Shown here: positions 30,266-38,493 of the stretch, in pieces | Numbering within the stretch: the first letter of the stretch is position 1 | Layout: every line of letters starts with the position of its first letter | Assembly (NCBI RefSeq): GCF_023337795.1 | Contig: NZ_JALIRS010000008.1 | Span: forward strand, 1 to 64,000 | Length of the DNA: 64,000 bases | Reading direction: 5' to 3' | DNA from: Lysinibacillus sp. BPa_S21 | GTDB lineage: Bacteria; Bacillota; Bacilli; Bacillales_A; Planococcaceae | Program-made: the position numbers and the translations under genes | Notes under the pieces: generated by a model | What the model was told of the DNA's origin: nothing | The model's input: the letters and a program-made list of their open reading frames with translations, nothing else | Databases searched by the model: none

Positions 30266-32761
30266 ATGAAAGAACAAAATAATTCACTACAAAGTCGTTT
30301 ACTCGATTTTTTCGGTGAAGAAGAATATAAACCATTAACGGTTGGCGAAATCGAGGATGTATTTGGCTTTGAGGATGCTGACGAATTTAAAGAGTTAGTG
30401 AAAACATTAGTGCGTATGGAGGGCCAGGGCTTAGTTGTGCGTTCTCGCTCCAATCGTTATGGCCTACCGGAGCGCATGAATTTACTGCGAGGTAAATTTA
30501 TCGGGCATGCGAAAGGCTTTGGCTTTGTGACGCCTGATGTTGAGGGGATGGATGATGTTTTCATTCCACCGCATGAAATAAATGGTGCGATTAACGGCGA
30601 TATCGTTTTGATCCGTGTGTTAAAGGAATCATTCGGCGATCGCCGTGAAGGAACCGTGACAAAGGTAGTAGAACGTGGACAAACGAGCTTTGTTGGGACG
30701 TTCCAAGCAAATCGAGGCTTTGGTTTTGTTGTCTTAGATGATAAAAAACTACCGATGGACATTTTCATTGCTAAGGGAGATACGTTAGGGGCAGTGGATG
30801 GACACAAGGTTGTCGTTGAGGTTGCTACTTGGCCAGAGGATTTAAAGTCAGCAACGGGCTATATCACTAAAATTTTAGGGCACAAAAATGACCCAGGTGT
30901 AGACATTCTATCTATTTTATATAAGCATGACATTCCACCTGAATTCCCTGAAGAAGTGGTTGCAGCTGCGCAACGAGTGCCGGATGAAATTACAGAGGCA
31001 GATTTGGAAGGTCGTCGTGATTTACGCCACGAAACGATTGTGACAATCGATGGAGCTGATGCGAAGGATTTGGATGATGCTGTAACCGTAACGAAAAACG
31101 TAGACGGTACTTATAAACTTGGCGTACATATTGCAGATGTTAGTTATTATGTAACACAGGGCTCTGTAATAGATGTTGAAGCTTACGATCGTGCGACAAG
31201 TGTATATTTAACAGACCGCGTTATTCCAATGATTCCACATCGATTATCGAATGGTATCTGTTCATTAAATCCACAGGTTGACCGTCTAGTACTATCATGT
31301 GAAATGATTATTGATGCAAATGGTAATGTGGTTTCACATGAAATTTTCCAAAGTGTCATTAAAACAACTGAGCGTATGACTTATAGGGATGTTTACAAAA
31401 TTTTAGAGGAGCAAGACGCAGAGCTAATGGCCCGCTACGAGCCTCTAGTGCCAATGTTTAAACATATGGCTGAGCTGTCTAACATTTTACGTACTAAACG
31501 TGAAATGCGTGGTGCGATTGACTTTGACTTTAAAGAATCTAAAGTGATCGTAGACGAAGATGGTTGGCCAGTAGATATTGAATTACGTGAACGTACAGTC
31601 GCTGAAAAATTAATTGAAGATTTCATGCTAGCTGCCAATGAAACAGTCGCTGAGCATTTCCATTGGATGAATGTACCGTTCCTTTACCGTATTCACGAAG
31701 ATCCAAAGCCAGAAAAGCTGCAACGCTTCTTTGAATTTGTCACGAACTTCGGTATTTTAATCAAAGGTACAGGAAACACAGTGCATCCGAAAGCACTACA
31801 GGACGTATTACAGGCCATTGAAGGCATGCCAGAGGAGCCAGTTATTTCAACGATGCTTCTACGCTCGATGCAACAGGCAAAATATTATCCTGAAAGCATA
31901 GGACACTTTGGTTTATCAACTGATTTCTATACACACTTTACATCACCGATTCGACGTTATCCGGACTTAATCGTCCATCGTTTAATTCGTACGTATTTAA
32001 TTAATAAAGATACATCAAAAGAAACAATTGCACAGTGGAGTATGGCGATGGATGAAATTGCTGATCATACTTCAGAACGTGAACGCCGTGCTGTCGATGC
32101 AGAGCGCGATACAGATGCGCTGAAAAAAGCACAATATATGTCCGATAAAATTGGTGAAGAGTTTGAAGGGATCGTCTCATCCATTACAAACTTCGGTATT
32201 TTCGTGGAGCTACCAAACACGATTGAAGGACTTGTCCATATTAGCAATATGACAGATGACTACTATCGTTTTGACGACCGTCAAATGATTATGATTGGGG
32301 AACGTACAAATCGTCAATTCCGTATTGGTGATGAAGTTACAGTCCGAGTAGCAAATGTTATTATTGAGGAGTCATCCGTTGACTTTGAAATCGTCGGAAT
32401 GGTAACGTCTTATGGACGAACACGAAAAGCAGCACCTACAGTCATTCACGCACGTAAAAATTATAGCGACAACAAAGGTGGTCGTAATGGCCGCAGAGGT
32501 GGCCGCAATGAAGAGGAAAGAGGCGGGCGTGGCAACCGCGGTGGCCGCAACGAAGAAGAACGAGGCGGACGTGGCGGTCGAAATGGTCGCAATGAAGAAA
32601 GCCGTGGCGAACGAGGCGAACGCCGTGAAAACGACCGTGACCCACGAGGACGCCGCAAGGATGGCTCAAGCCCAGGCCCTAAAAAAGGCGTAAAGCAAAA
32701 GCAAAAGTTCTACGAGGGCATCGCTAAAAAAGGCAAAAAGAAAAAATCAAAACGTAAATAA
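30266..32761 (+). CDS. rnr: Ribonuclease R
   Basis: An 831-residue 3'-5' exoribonuclease that degrades structured RNA and takes part in tmRNA-linked mRNA decay. Domains in order: N-terminal helix-turn-helix (about 1-65), two cold-shock domains (about 75-230; [20 protein letters not shown]), the RNB catalytic domain with [13 protein letters not shown] near residue 270, an S1 domain (about 635-720; [17 protein letters not shown]), and a Lys/Arg/Gly/Glu-rich tail of about 90 residues with [13 protein letters not shown] repeats. GAAGGAGGG precedes ATG. The tail is longer and more repetitive than usual. Adjacent to smpB and ssrA. Confidence 0.96.
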   Translation: MKEQNNSLQSRLLDFFGEEEYKPLTVGEIEDVFGFEDADEFKELVKTLVRMEGQGLVVRSRSNRYGLPERMNLLRGKFIGHAKGFGFVTPDVEGMDDVFIPPHEINGAINGDIVLIRVLKESFGDRREGTVTKVVERGQTSFVGTFQANRGFGFVVLDDKKLPMDIFIAKGDTLGAVDGHKVVVEVATWPEDLKSATGYITKILGHKNDPGVDILSILYKHDIPPEFPEEVVAAAQRVPDEITEADLEGRRDLRHETIVTIDGADAKDLDDAVTVTKNVDGTYKLGVHIADVSYYVTQGSVIDVEAYDRATSVYLTDRVIPMIPHRLSNGICSLNPQVDRLVLSCEMIIDANGNVVSHEIFQSVIKTTERMTYRDVYKILEEQDAELMARYEPLVPMFKHMAELSNILRTKREMRGAIDFDFKESKVIVDEDGWPVDIELRERTVAEKLIEDFMLAANETVAEHFHWMNVPFLYRIHEDPKPEKLQRFFEFVTNFGILIKGTGNTVHPKALQDVLQAIEGMPEEPVISTMLLRSMQQAKYYPESIGHFGLSTDFYTHFTSPIRRYPDLIVHRLIRTYLINKDTSKETIAQWSMAMDEIADHTSERERRAVDAERDTDALKKAQYMSDKIGEEFEGIVSSITNFGIFVELPNTIEGLVHISNMTDDYYRFDDRQMIMIGERTNRQFRIGDEVTVRVANVIIEESSVDFEIVGMVTSYGRTRKAAPTVIHARKNYSDNKGGRNGRRGGRNEEERGGRGNRGGRNEEERGGRGGRNGRNEESRGERGERRENDRDPRGRRKDGSSPGPKKGVKQKQKFYEGIAKKGKKKKSKRK

Positions 32762-32773
32762 GTAAAAGTATAG

Positions 32774-32806
32774 GTGAAGGCACCATTAGAAAACAGGTGC
32801 TTTCAC
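32774..32806 (+). terminator. Hairpin between rnr and smpB
   Basis: GTGAAGGCACC pairs with GGTGCTTTCAC (one mismatch). Only TTTAT follows, so it may be an attenuator or a stability hairpin instead of a full terminator. Confidence 0.5.
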
Positions 32807-32861
32807 TTTATCAATAAGAGCAGGTTGATCTTGCTCTACCTTTAAGTAGAGGTGAATTTAT

Positions 32862-33326
32862 ATGGCAAAAGGTACTGGGAAAGTATTAGCACAAAACAAA
32901 AAAGCCGGGCACGACTACTTCATTGAAGACACAATCGAAGCGGGCATGGTGCTCACAGGTACAGAAATTAAATCCATCCGTGCAGGAAGGGTCCAACTAA
33001 AAGAATCCTATGTACAAATCCGCAACGGTGAAGCATGGATCAACAATATGCATGTCAGCTCATTCGAACAAGGCAACCGCTTTAACCACGACCCACTGCG
33101 CGCCCGCAAGCTACTGCTTCATAAAAAGCAAATCGGCGAGCTAGTCGGTGCCGTAAAACGTGACGGCTACACAATTGTCCCGTTAAAAATGTACATTAAA
33201 GACGGCTATGCCAAACTATTAATCGGCGTCGGCAAAGGTAAAAAAGATTACGACAAACGTAACGACATGCGCAAAAAAGAAGCGAAACGCGATATGGAAC
33301 GCGCCTTCAAATCTAAAAATCAATAG
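32862..33326 (+). CDS. smpB: SsrA-binding protein
   Basis: A 154-residue protein that binds tmRNA and brings it to stalled ribosomes. The conserved N-terminal core ([30 protein letters not shown]), [15 protein letters not shown] and the basic C-terminal tail [18 protein letters not shown] are present. AGAGGTGA precedes the ATG. The tmRNA gene lies 630 bp downstream. Confidence 0.97.
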   Translation: MAKGTGKVLAQNKKAGHDYFIEDTIEAGMVLTGTEIKSIRAGRVQLKESYVQIRNGEAWINNMHVSSFEQGNRFNHDPLRARKLLLHKKQIGELVGAVKRDGYTIVPLKMYIKDGYAKLLIGVGKGKKDYDKRNDMRKKEAKRDMERAFKSKNQ

Positions 33327-33342
33327 TACTAGATTGTTAGAG

Positions 33343-33373
33343 AGCTCACTATATTTAAATGGTGAGCTTTTTG
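33343..33373 (+). terminator. smpB terminator
   Basis: AGCTCAC pairs with GTGAGCT, followed by five T. Confidence 0.8.
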
Positions 33374-33392
33374 CTATTTGGCAGCGTTTGGG

Positions 33393-33725
33393 ACGGAGAT
33401 GGATAGGAAGGAAGAACCGACGGATAGAATTTGCAAAGTGACGGAAAGAAAGGCGTAATCGACGGATTGAGTATGCAGAGTGACGGAAAGAAAGGCGGCA
33501 ACGACGGATAGAGCTTGCAAAGTGATGGATAAGAAGGTAGGAACGGCGGATAGAGCTTGCAAAGTGATGGATAAGAAGGTAGGAACGACGGATAGAGCTT
33601 GCAAAGTGATGGATAAGAAGGTAGGAACGACGGATAGAGCTTACAAAGTGATGGAAAGAAAGGTGGAAACGACGGAAAGAACATGCAAATAGATGGAAAG
33701 GAGGGCAGAATTGACGGATTGAACA
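33393..33725. repeat. 42-bp (2 x 21) tandem repeat array
   Basis: About eight copies of a 42-bp unit made of two 21-mers, one with GACGGATAGAGCTTGCAAAG and one with GATGGATAAGAAGGTAGGAAC. It separates the smpB terminator from the ssrA promoter. Frames through it (SIRRSYLLIHHFA) are artefacts. Confidence 0.9.
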
Positions 33726-33817
33726 CTGCACCCGAGGATTTTGCGCATGAGAGATTTTAAGATAGAAGATGATGAAATAAGGAGAGCTAGCCAATTTTTT
33801 CTACTATGTCAGGACAC

Positions 33818-33846
33818 TTGAACTATAGATAGATTTGTTTTATAAT
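33818..33846 (+). promoter_or_regulatory. ssrA promoter
   Basis: TTGAAC and TATAAT are 17 bp apart. The start would be near 33853, giving a leader of about 105 nt before the mature tmRNA 5' end, consistent with RNase P trimming. Confidence 0.7.
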
Positions 33847-33958
33847 AAGTATTACTGAATGCCAGATTACATGGAAGCGTACTTTTAGCTCCCACCGTAC
33901 TAGAAGAAATTCTAGCTCCTTTGCTTGAACGAGGCGACATGCTTCGATTCATATTCAA

Positions 33959-34311
33959 GGGGACGTTACGGATTCGACAGGGATGGTTCAAGCTTTGGTC
34001 GCGCGTCGGAGGTCTCGGCTCCGTCATCAACGGAAGTTATATAATAACTGGCAAACAACAAAACTTAGCTTTCGCAGCGTAAGCTCGTAAGCGCTCTGCC
34101 TCTCTATCGCCCATGTAGAGAACGTGGGGCCCAACTTTAGTGGGATACGGTCGGTGGTGCCATCTGAGTCACCGGCAAGAGATTTCCAGGTTAGCGTACA
34201 GGACGCCTGTTTGTCGGCATAATGTTACGTGAATCGTAAATAGGCAAACTACACGCGTAGAAGCTGAAGTATTGGAGTTTCTGGACGCGGGTTCGACTCC
34301 CGCCGTCTCCA
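33959..34311 (+). ncRNA. ssrA: Transfer-messenger RNA (tmRNA)
   Basis: A 353-nt tmRNA. The 5' end GGGGACGTTACGG pairs with the 3' end CGTCTCC to form the tRNA-like acceptor arm; the T arm is GGGTTCGACTCCC. The tag frame starts at GGC 34050 and encodes GKQQNLAFAA with stop TAA at 34080-34082, so the full tag would be A plus this decapeptide, ending in the ClpXP-recognised AA. CCA is not encoded (CCA is replaced by TAA after the discriminator). The last 22 bases also form the island attachment core, so the integrated element regenerates the 3' end. Confidence 0.95.
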
Positions 34312-34312
34312 T
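34290..34312 (+). other. attL core
   Basis: Left copy of the 23-bp core, from GGTTCGACTCCC to CCGTCTCCAT, covering the T arm and acceptor 3' strand of tmRNA. Confidence 0.9.
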
Positions 34313-34343
34313 AATACGATTTCATTGGATTTCAATGAACGTC

Positions 34344-34371
34344 AAAACCCTTGTATATCAAGGGTTTTTTA
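34344..34371 (+). terminator. Element-borne terminator for ssrA
   Basis: AAAACCCTTG pairs with CAAGGGTTTT, followed by TT and ATTTT. It replaces the native terminator now found beyond attR (57346-57386); the two are similar but not identical. Confidence 0.8.
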
Positions 34372-34410
34372 TTTTGTCTATGTCATATAGTTTCATTGAG
34401 TATCAAACGA

Positions 34411-34442
34411 ACGTAGTCAAAAACGTAGTCAAAGCGTAGTCG
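34411..34442. promoter_or_regulatory. Integrase arm-type sites near attL
   Basis: Three direct copies of (A/G)CGTAGTC(A/G) at 34411, 34423 and 34434, spaced 12 and 11 bp. Two copies in the same orientation occur near attR (57211, 57223), both sets preceded by TATCAAACG. This distribution fits arm-binding sites of the integrase N-terminal domain. Confidence 0.65.
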
Positions 34443-34447
34443 CTCAA

Positions 34448-35620
34448 CTACATTTCAATGTAGCTGGCGAACTTCTGTATAGCTTCTTCTTTCGCTTTCT
34501 TTGTAACGTGTGCATATATGTTCATTGTCGTTTGTACATCACTATGTCCTAAACGATCCTGCACTTCCTTTATACTAGCACCCGCTTCAAATAACAATGA
34601 ACAATGTGTATGTCGTAAACCATGCGTCGTAATAGCACCTAGATTGTACTTCTGTTGTACTTGTAATATCCACTTACGAGTTTTCGTTGGCTGTAAATAT
34701 TCATTTTGTTCATTACTAAACACAAGCTGCTTAGGTTGCATTGTATTGAAGCCTAGTATTAAATAATCCTGCTTCTGCTTTTTCTTCCACTCTTTTAATA
34801 TTGCCATTGTTTTATCGTCCATTTTAATAGTACGAGCAACACCTGTTTTTGTAGATTTTACATATAGCTGATTATCTTTTCCTCTTGAAAGGGCCTTATT
34901 AATGCGTAGCTCGTTTGTTGTGAAGTTTAAGTCATTCCATGTCAGTGCCAATGCTTCACCTTTACGCATTCCGCTAAATGCTAGTAAACGGAATAGGGCA
35001 AACGCTTTGTAGTTACTCTCTTGTTCTAAGCATGTAAGGAATTGAATAAGCTGCTCACGTGTGTAGAAGTTTTCATCTTCATCATCATTGGTAACGCTAG
35101 TTTTCTTGGTTAGATTAGTAGGCATTTCTACAAGTGCAAAAGGGTTAGTTTGAATGAATCCACGCTTCATAGCAAAATCTAATACTTTAGCGGCGTATGA
35201 TTTAACTATACGGAACTTCTTCAATTTTCCCGCCCATTCATTTACATGCTTTTGGCATATATCAATTGTAACTTTTTCGATTTTATAAGCACCCATTGAT
35301 GGAAGGATATGATTTCTAAAAATGCCGGTTGTTTTAACAAATGTACTTTCCTCCACCGTATTTTCATATTGAATCACCCAAAGGTCATAAAGCTCCTGAT
35401 ATGTTTCAGCACGCTCTTGTTTATACGTACCATTCGCTACATCAAGCTTTAAACGTGCAAGTGCTAATTCCGCTTCCTTACGAGTTTTAAAGCCCCGCTT
35501 CATTGTCCGCTTCTGTTTACCTGTTAATGGATCAATCCCTAAATAGGCTGGGAATTCATATCGAGTTTCACCGTTCTTTAGCTTATAGCCTTTAATTGGC
35601 GATACTTTCTTTTTTGTCAT
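34448..35620 (-). CDS. int: Tyrosine site-specific integrase
   Basis: A 390-residue tyrosine recombinase. The N terminus (residues 10-60) is an arm-type DNA-binding domain (GETRYEFPAYLGIDP, GFKTRKEAELALARL), then a SAM-like core-binding domain (about 70-165) and the catalytic domain. Catalytic residues visible: Arg219 (FSGMRKGE), His333 and Arg336 (HGLRH), His359 (LGHSD) and Tyr369 (NIYAHV). It reads toward attL, the usual arrangement for elements in ssrA or tRNA genes. It should catalyse integration and, with the next gene, excision. Confidence 0.95.
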   Translation of the reverse strand: MTKKKVSPIKGYKLKNGETRYEFPAYLGIDPLTGKQKRTMKRGFKTRKEAELALARLKLDVANGTYKQERAETYQELYDLWVIQYENTVEESTFVKTTGIFRNHILPSMGAYKIEKVTIDICQKHVNEWAGKLKKFRIVKSYAAKVLDFAMKRGFIQTNPFALVEMPTNLTKKTSVTNDDEDENFYTREQLIQFLTCLEQESNYKAFALFRLLAFSGMRKGEALALTWNDLNFTTNELRINKALSRGKDNQLYVKSTKTGVARTIKMDDKTMAILKEWKKKQKQDYLILGFNTMQPKQLVFSNEQNEYLQPTKTRKWILQVQQKYNLGAITTHGLRHTHCSLLFEAGASIKEVQDRLGHSDVQTTMNIYAHVTKKAKEEAIQKFASYIEM

Positions 35621-35720
35621 TGTAGTATTTCCTCCTAAATCAGTTGCGGGGGCAAATGATTAAAAAGAGGATTTACCTCTTGATTATTATAACGAATCAC
35701 AAGATAAATCCCACTATTAA

Positions 35721-35975
35721 TTAAAAGCTATGTTCTTGAAAGAAGCGGTCAATCTCTTTACGTGATATACGCTTAATCCCTTCAATCTCACATACTTGTA
35801 AGCCGTGCTGACGATACTTTAATAGCGTGTTATACGATACACCAGCGTATTTAGCTCCTTCCTTTAATGAAAGCCACCCACTATCAACAAATTCATGCTG
35901 TGCGGCTTGTAATGCCTTTTGTACGGCTTTTATAACTATTTCTTCAATCTCAGTAGTTGTTAAATTTAAATTCAT
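35721..35975 (-). CDS. xis: Excisionase-like MerR/HTH_17 protein
   Basis: An 84-residue protein with a C-terminal helix-turn-helix of the excisionase type (LSLKEGAKYAGVSYNTLLKYRQ, with a following RISRKEIDRFF wing). It sits directly upstream of the integrase on the same strand, the common place for recombination directionality factors. ATG 35975 follows GAGGAG by nine bases; the frame extends seven codons further. A small hairpin (AAGAGG/CCTCTT) separates it from int. Confidence 0.8.
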   Translation of the reverse strand: MNLNLTTTEIEEIVIKAVQKALQAAQHEFVDSGWLSLKEGAKYAGVSYNTLLKYRQHGLQVCEIEGIKRISRKEIDRFFQEHSF

Positions 35976-36281
35976 TTTTACATACTCCTCTTTCATTTAA
36001 TCCCCGCAATTTAATTGCTGTTATAGATTTATACGAGGCGAAAAGGGCATTGTTAAATACAATTTGATGTTTGTTTTTAAATCATAGTCTATAAGAATAT
36101 CCCTTTTTTTACTTTTAACTAAGTAAGCTTTTAAAAATAGTGGATAGAATATGTTAAAATTATCTAAACGACACACACTTGAAATTAGACAAGAAGTGCT
36201 CGTGTATTTCAACCTACATAAAAGAGTATTTTCGATGAAAGATGTAAAGACAGTATTTTTACTATCTAGGAGGTTTTTAAT

Positions 36282-36500
36282 TTGCATACTCACGGTGAAG
36301 TACAAAATGAAACAGTACGTGAATGTATCGTAATGAATTCAGATTACGACAAATCAGCAAAAGTTATCGAGTTTTCAAGAATAGAAAACTATGTTGTAAA
36401 AAAAGTTTACTGCGCTAAATGTGAAGAATGGCAAGAAACAGATAGTCGATATTTTATAACTGATATATTCTGCCCTACTTGTTGTACAAATTGGGAATGA
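36282..36500 (+). CDS. Zinc-ribbon miniprotein, copy A
   Basis: A 72-residue protein with two Cys pairs, CAKC (about residues 44-47) and CPTCC (about 64-68), expected to bind zinc. It begins at TTG 36282 with AGGAGG eight bases upstream. It is paralogous to the next gene over its full length (both start with HGEV, share AKVIE.SR.E.Y.VK and end CCTNWE). It is transcribed away from int/xis. I do not recognise the family; a DNA-binding or regulatory role in the element is only a guess. Confidence 0.65.
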   Translation: MHTHGEVQNETVRECIVMNSDYDKSAKVIEFSRIENYVVKKVYCAKCEEWQETDSRYFITDIFCPTCCTNWE

Positions 36501-36551
36501 TATTAACACGCCACTTAAATCAAAAAGCACTCAATAGGAGGAGGGGTTATA

Positions 36552-36770
36552 ATGGCTATGCATGGTGAAGTCCGTAATACTTATGAACGTGAGTATCTCG
36601 TGAAGAATGAAACGCCTGAGAAAACAGCAAAGGTGATTGAACTATCAAGATTAGAAACATACATAGTGAAGGAAGTTTACTGTGGTAAATGTGAAGATTG
36701 GATGGAAACAGATAGTCGTGACATTATAACTGATTATCTATGTCCTAATTGCTGCACTAATTGGGAATGA
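36552..36770 (+). CDS. Zinc-ribbon miniprotein, copy B
   Basis: A 72-residue paralogue of copy A, 51 bases downstream, with CGKC and CPNCC. GAGGAGGGG precedes ATG 36552; an alternative ATG lies two codons on. The pair is closed by a strong terminator at 36845. Conservation of all four Cys and of the C-terminal NWE in both copies argues that both are functional proteins. Function unknown. Confidence 0.65.
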   Translation: MAMHGEVRNTYEREYLVKNETPEKTAKVIELSRLETYIVKEVYCGKCEDWMETDSRDIITDYLCPNCCTNWE

Positions 36771-36844
36771 TATTCCCCCCCACTTTAAATCAAAAAGCTC
36801 TCAAAATGATAATACATATGCACGCCATTATAAAATGACAACAG

Positions 36845-36897
36845 CTAAAAGCAGTTACTAGAACATTTGTATGTTTTAGTAACTGCTTTTAGTTTTG
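36845..36897 (+). terminator. Terminator after the zinc-ribbon pair
   Basis: A 16-bp perfect stem, CTAAAAGCAGTTACTA with TAGTAACTGCTTTTAG, followed by TTTTG. Confidence 0.9.
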
Positions 36898-36929
36898 TGC
36901 TGAAATAGATGAATTGAAAAAACTTTAAA

Positions 36930-38440
36930 AAATGATTTAACTCTGCTAAACAGTCCTCGTATAAGTTTATGTGGGCGGTTTAGACAGTTTTATTAGTTAG
37001 TAATTCTATAAGTAATTTAACTTTGCTAAATGGTTCTCGTATAAGTCATATGTGAGCGATATAACGACTTTATATAGTGAATTTACAAAACGATTTAACT
37101 ATGTAATTTAGCTTGCGTATAAGGAAATGAAGGAGATGAAGCAGCATGAAAATTTACAACTAGAAAGTATCATTCAAATACACTGTAATCTTCATCTAAA
37201 TTATGTTTGATAAAAACTTTTAAAAATAATTTAACTCTGCTAAATAGTCCTCGTATAAGTCATTAACGGAGGTGAAGCAGCAAGGAAGTTTACAACTAGA
37301 AAAGTATTATCGACTAAATGAGCGTAACCTTTCAATGGAAACGAATTGTTATAGCTTGTCAAATCAAATTCAATCACTGAACGAATAAAAAGTAACGTTT
37401 TAATAGGAATCTTCTAAATACCCCCCCGGTGCCTACTAAATCAAGTATTAGAGTGGGATTGGGCGGGAGCTACGTGATACCTATGAGAAATTTTTCGTGA
37501 AAATTGATGCGGGTTTAAAAAATTTTTTTAACTTTGCAAAATAAATTGCGTATATGTCCTATGTAAGCAGAAAAAGTATTTTTAAATATGATACAAGTTA
37601 ATAACTAAAAAATTTAAAAAATAATTTAACTCTGTAAAATAGCTTGCGTATATGTCCTATGTAAGCAGAAAAAGTATTTTTAAATACGATACAAGTTAAA
37701 AAAATTAAAAAGTGATTTAACTCTGTAAAACAGCTTGCGTATATGTACTGTGTAAGCGTAAAAAGTATTTTTAAATACGAACAAGTTAAAAACAAAAAAA
37801 TAAAAAGTGATTTAACTCTGTAAAGCAGCTTGCGTATATGTACTGTGTAAGCGTAAAAAGTATTTTTAAATACGAACAAGTTAAAAACAAAAAAATAAAA
37901 AGTGATTTAACTCTGTAAAGCAGCTTGCGTATATGTACTGTGTAAGCGTAAAAAGTATTTTTAAATACGAACAAGTTAAAAACAAAAAAATAAAAAGTGA
38001 TTTAACTCAGTAAAACGGCTTGCGTATATGTACAGTGTAAGCCGAAAAAGTATTTTTAAATACGCTACAAGTTAAAAACAAAAAAATTAAAAAGTGATTT
38101 AACTTTGTAAAACAGCTTGCGTATTAATCAAATAAGGGGGCGAAAGCTTAGTAAAAATAAATATGCTACATGTTAAGCAGTAAATCCTATCTATGCTGCT
38201 ATTCACTGTATAACCTTTCAGCATGAAAGTATTCGTTATAGAGTGTCAATCTTACATCACGAACATTACAAATAAAAATCAATGGTTTATCACAAATGAT
38301 TTAATTCACCCCCGGTGCCTACATAATCACCTATTAAAGTGTTATAGCATGGGGACTAAGTGATACCTATGAGAAATTTTTCTGGAAAAGTGATGCGTAT
38401 TTAAAAAATTTATTTAACTTTGCTACATACATTGCGTATA
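36930..38440. repeat. Iteron-like region, candidate replication origin
   Basis: Twelve copies of a core (G)ATTTAACT(C/T)TG.(T/A)AAA...(TT)GCGTATA lie in one orientation between the terminator at 36897 and the primase-helicase gene. Core positions: about 36934, 37014, 37092, 37228, 37525, 37623, 37714, 37809, 37904, 37999, 38096, 38409. The six from 37623 to 38096 form a tandem array of 91-97 bp units, two of which are nearly identical. A 130-bp block is duplicated at 37421-37555 and 38308-38440. No gene is visible in 36898-38493. Confidence 0.75.
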
Positions 38441-38493
38441 TGGCAAATAAGGGCTAGCAACCCTATCAAAATTATTAAAGGAGGATTACTAAA

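Noticed and set aside
33393..33725. CRISPR array
   Set aside because: Units alternate between two related 21-mers with no unique spacers.
37598..38120. CRISPR array
   Set aside because: Whole 91-97 bp units repeat, including the part that would be a spacer; there are no cas genes nearby.
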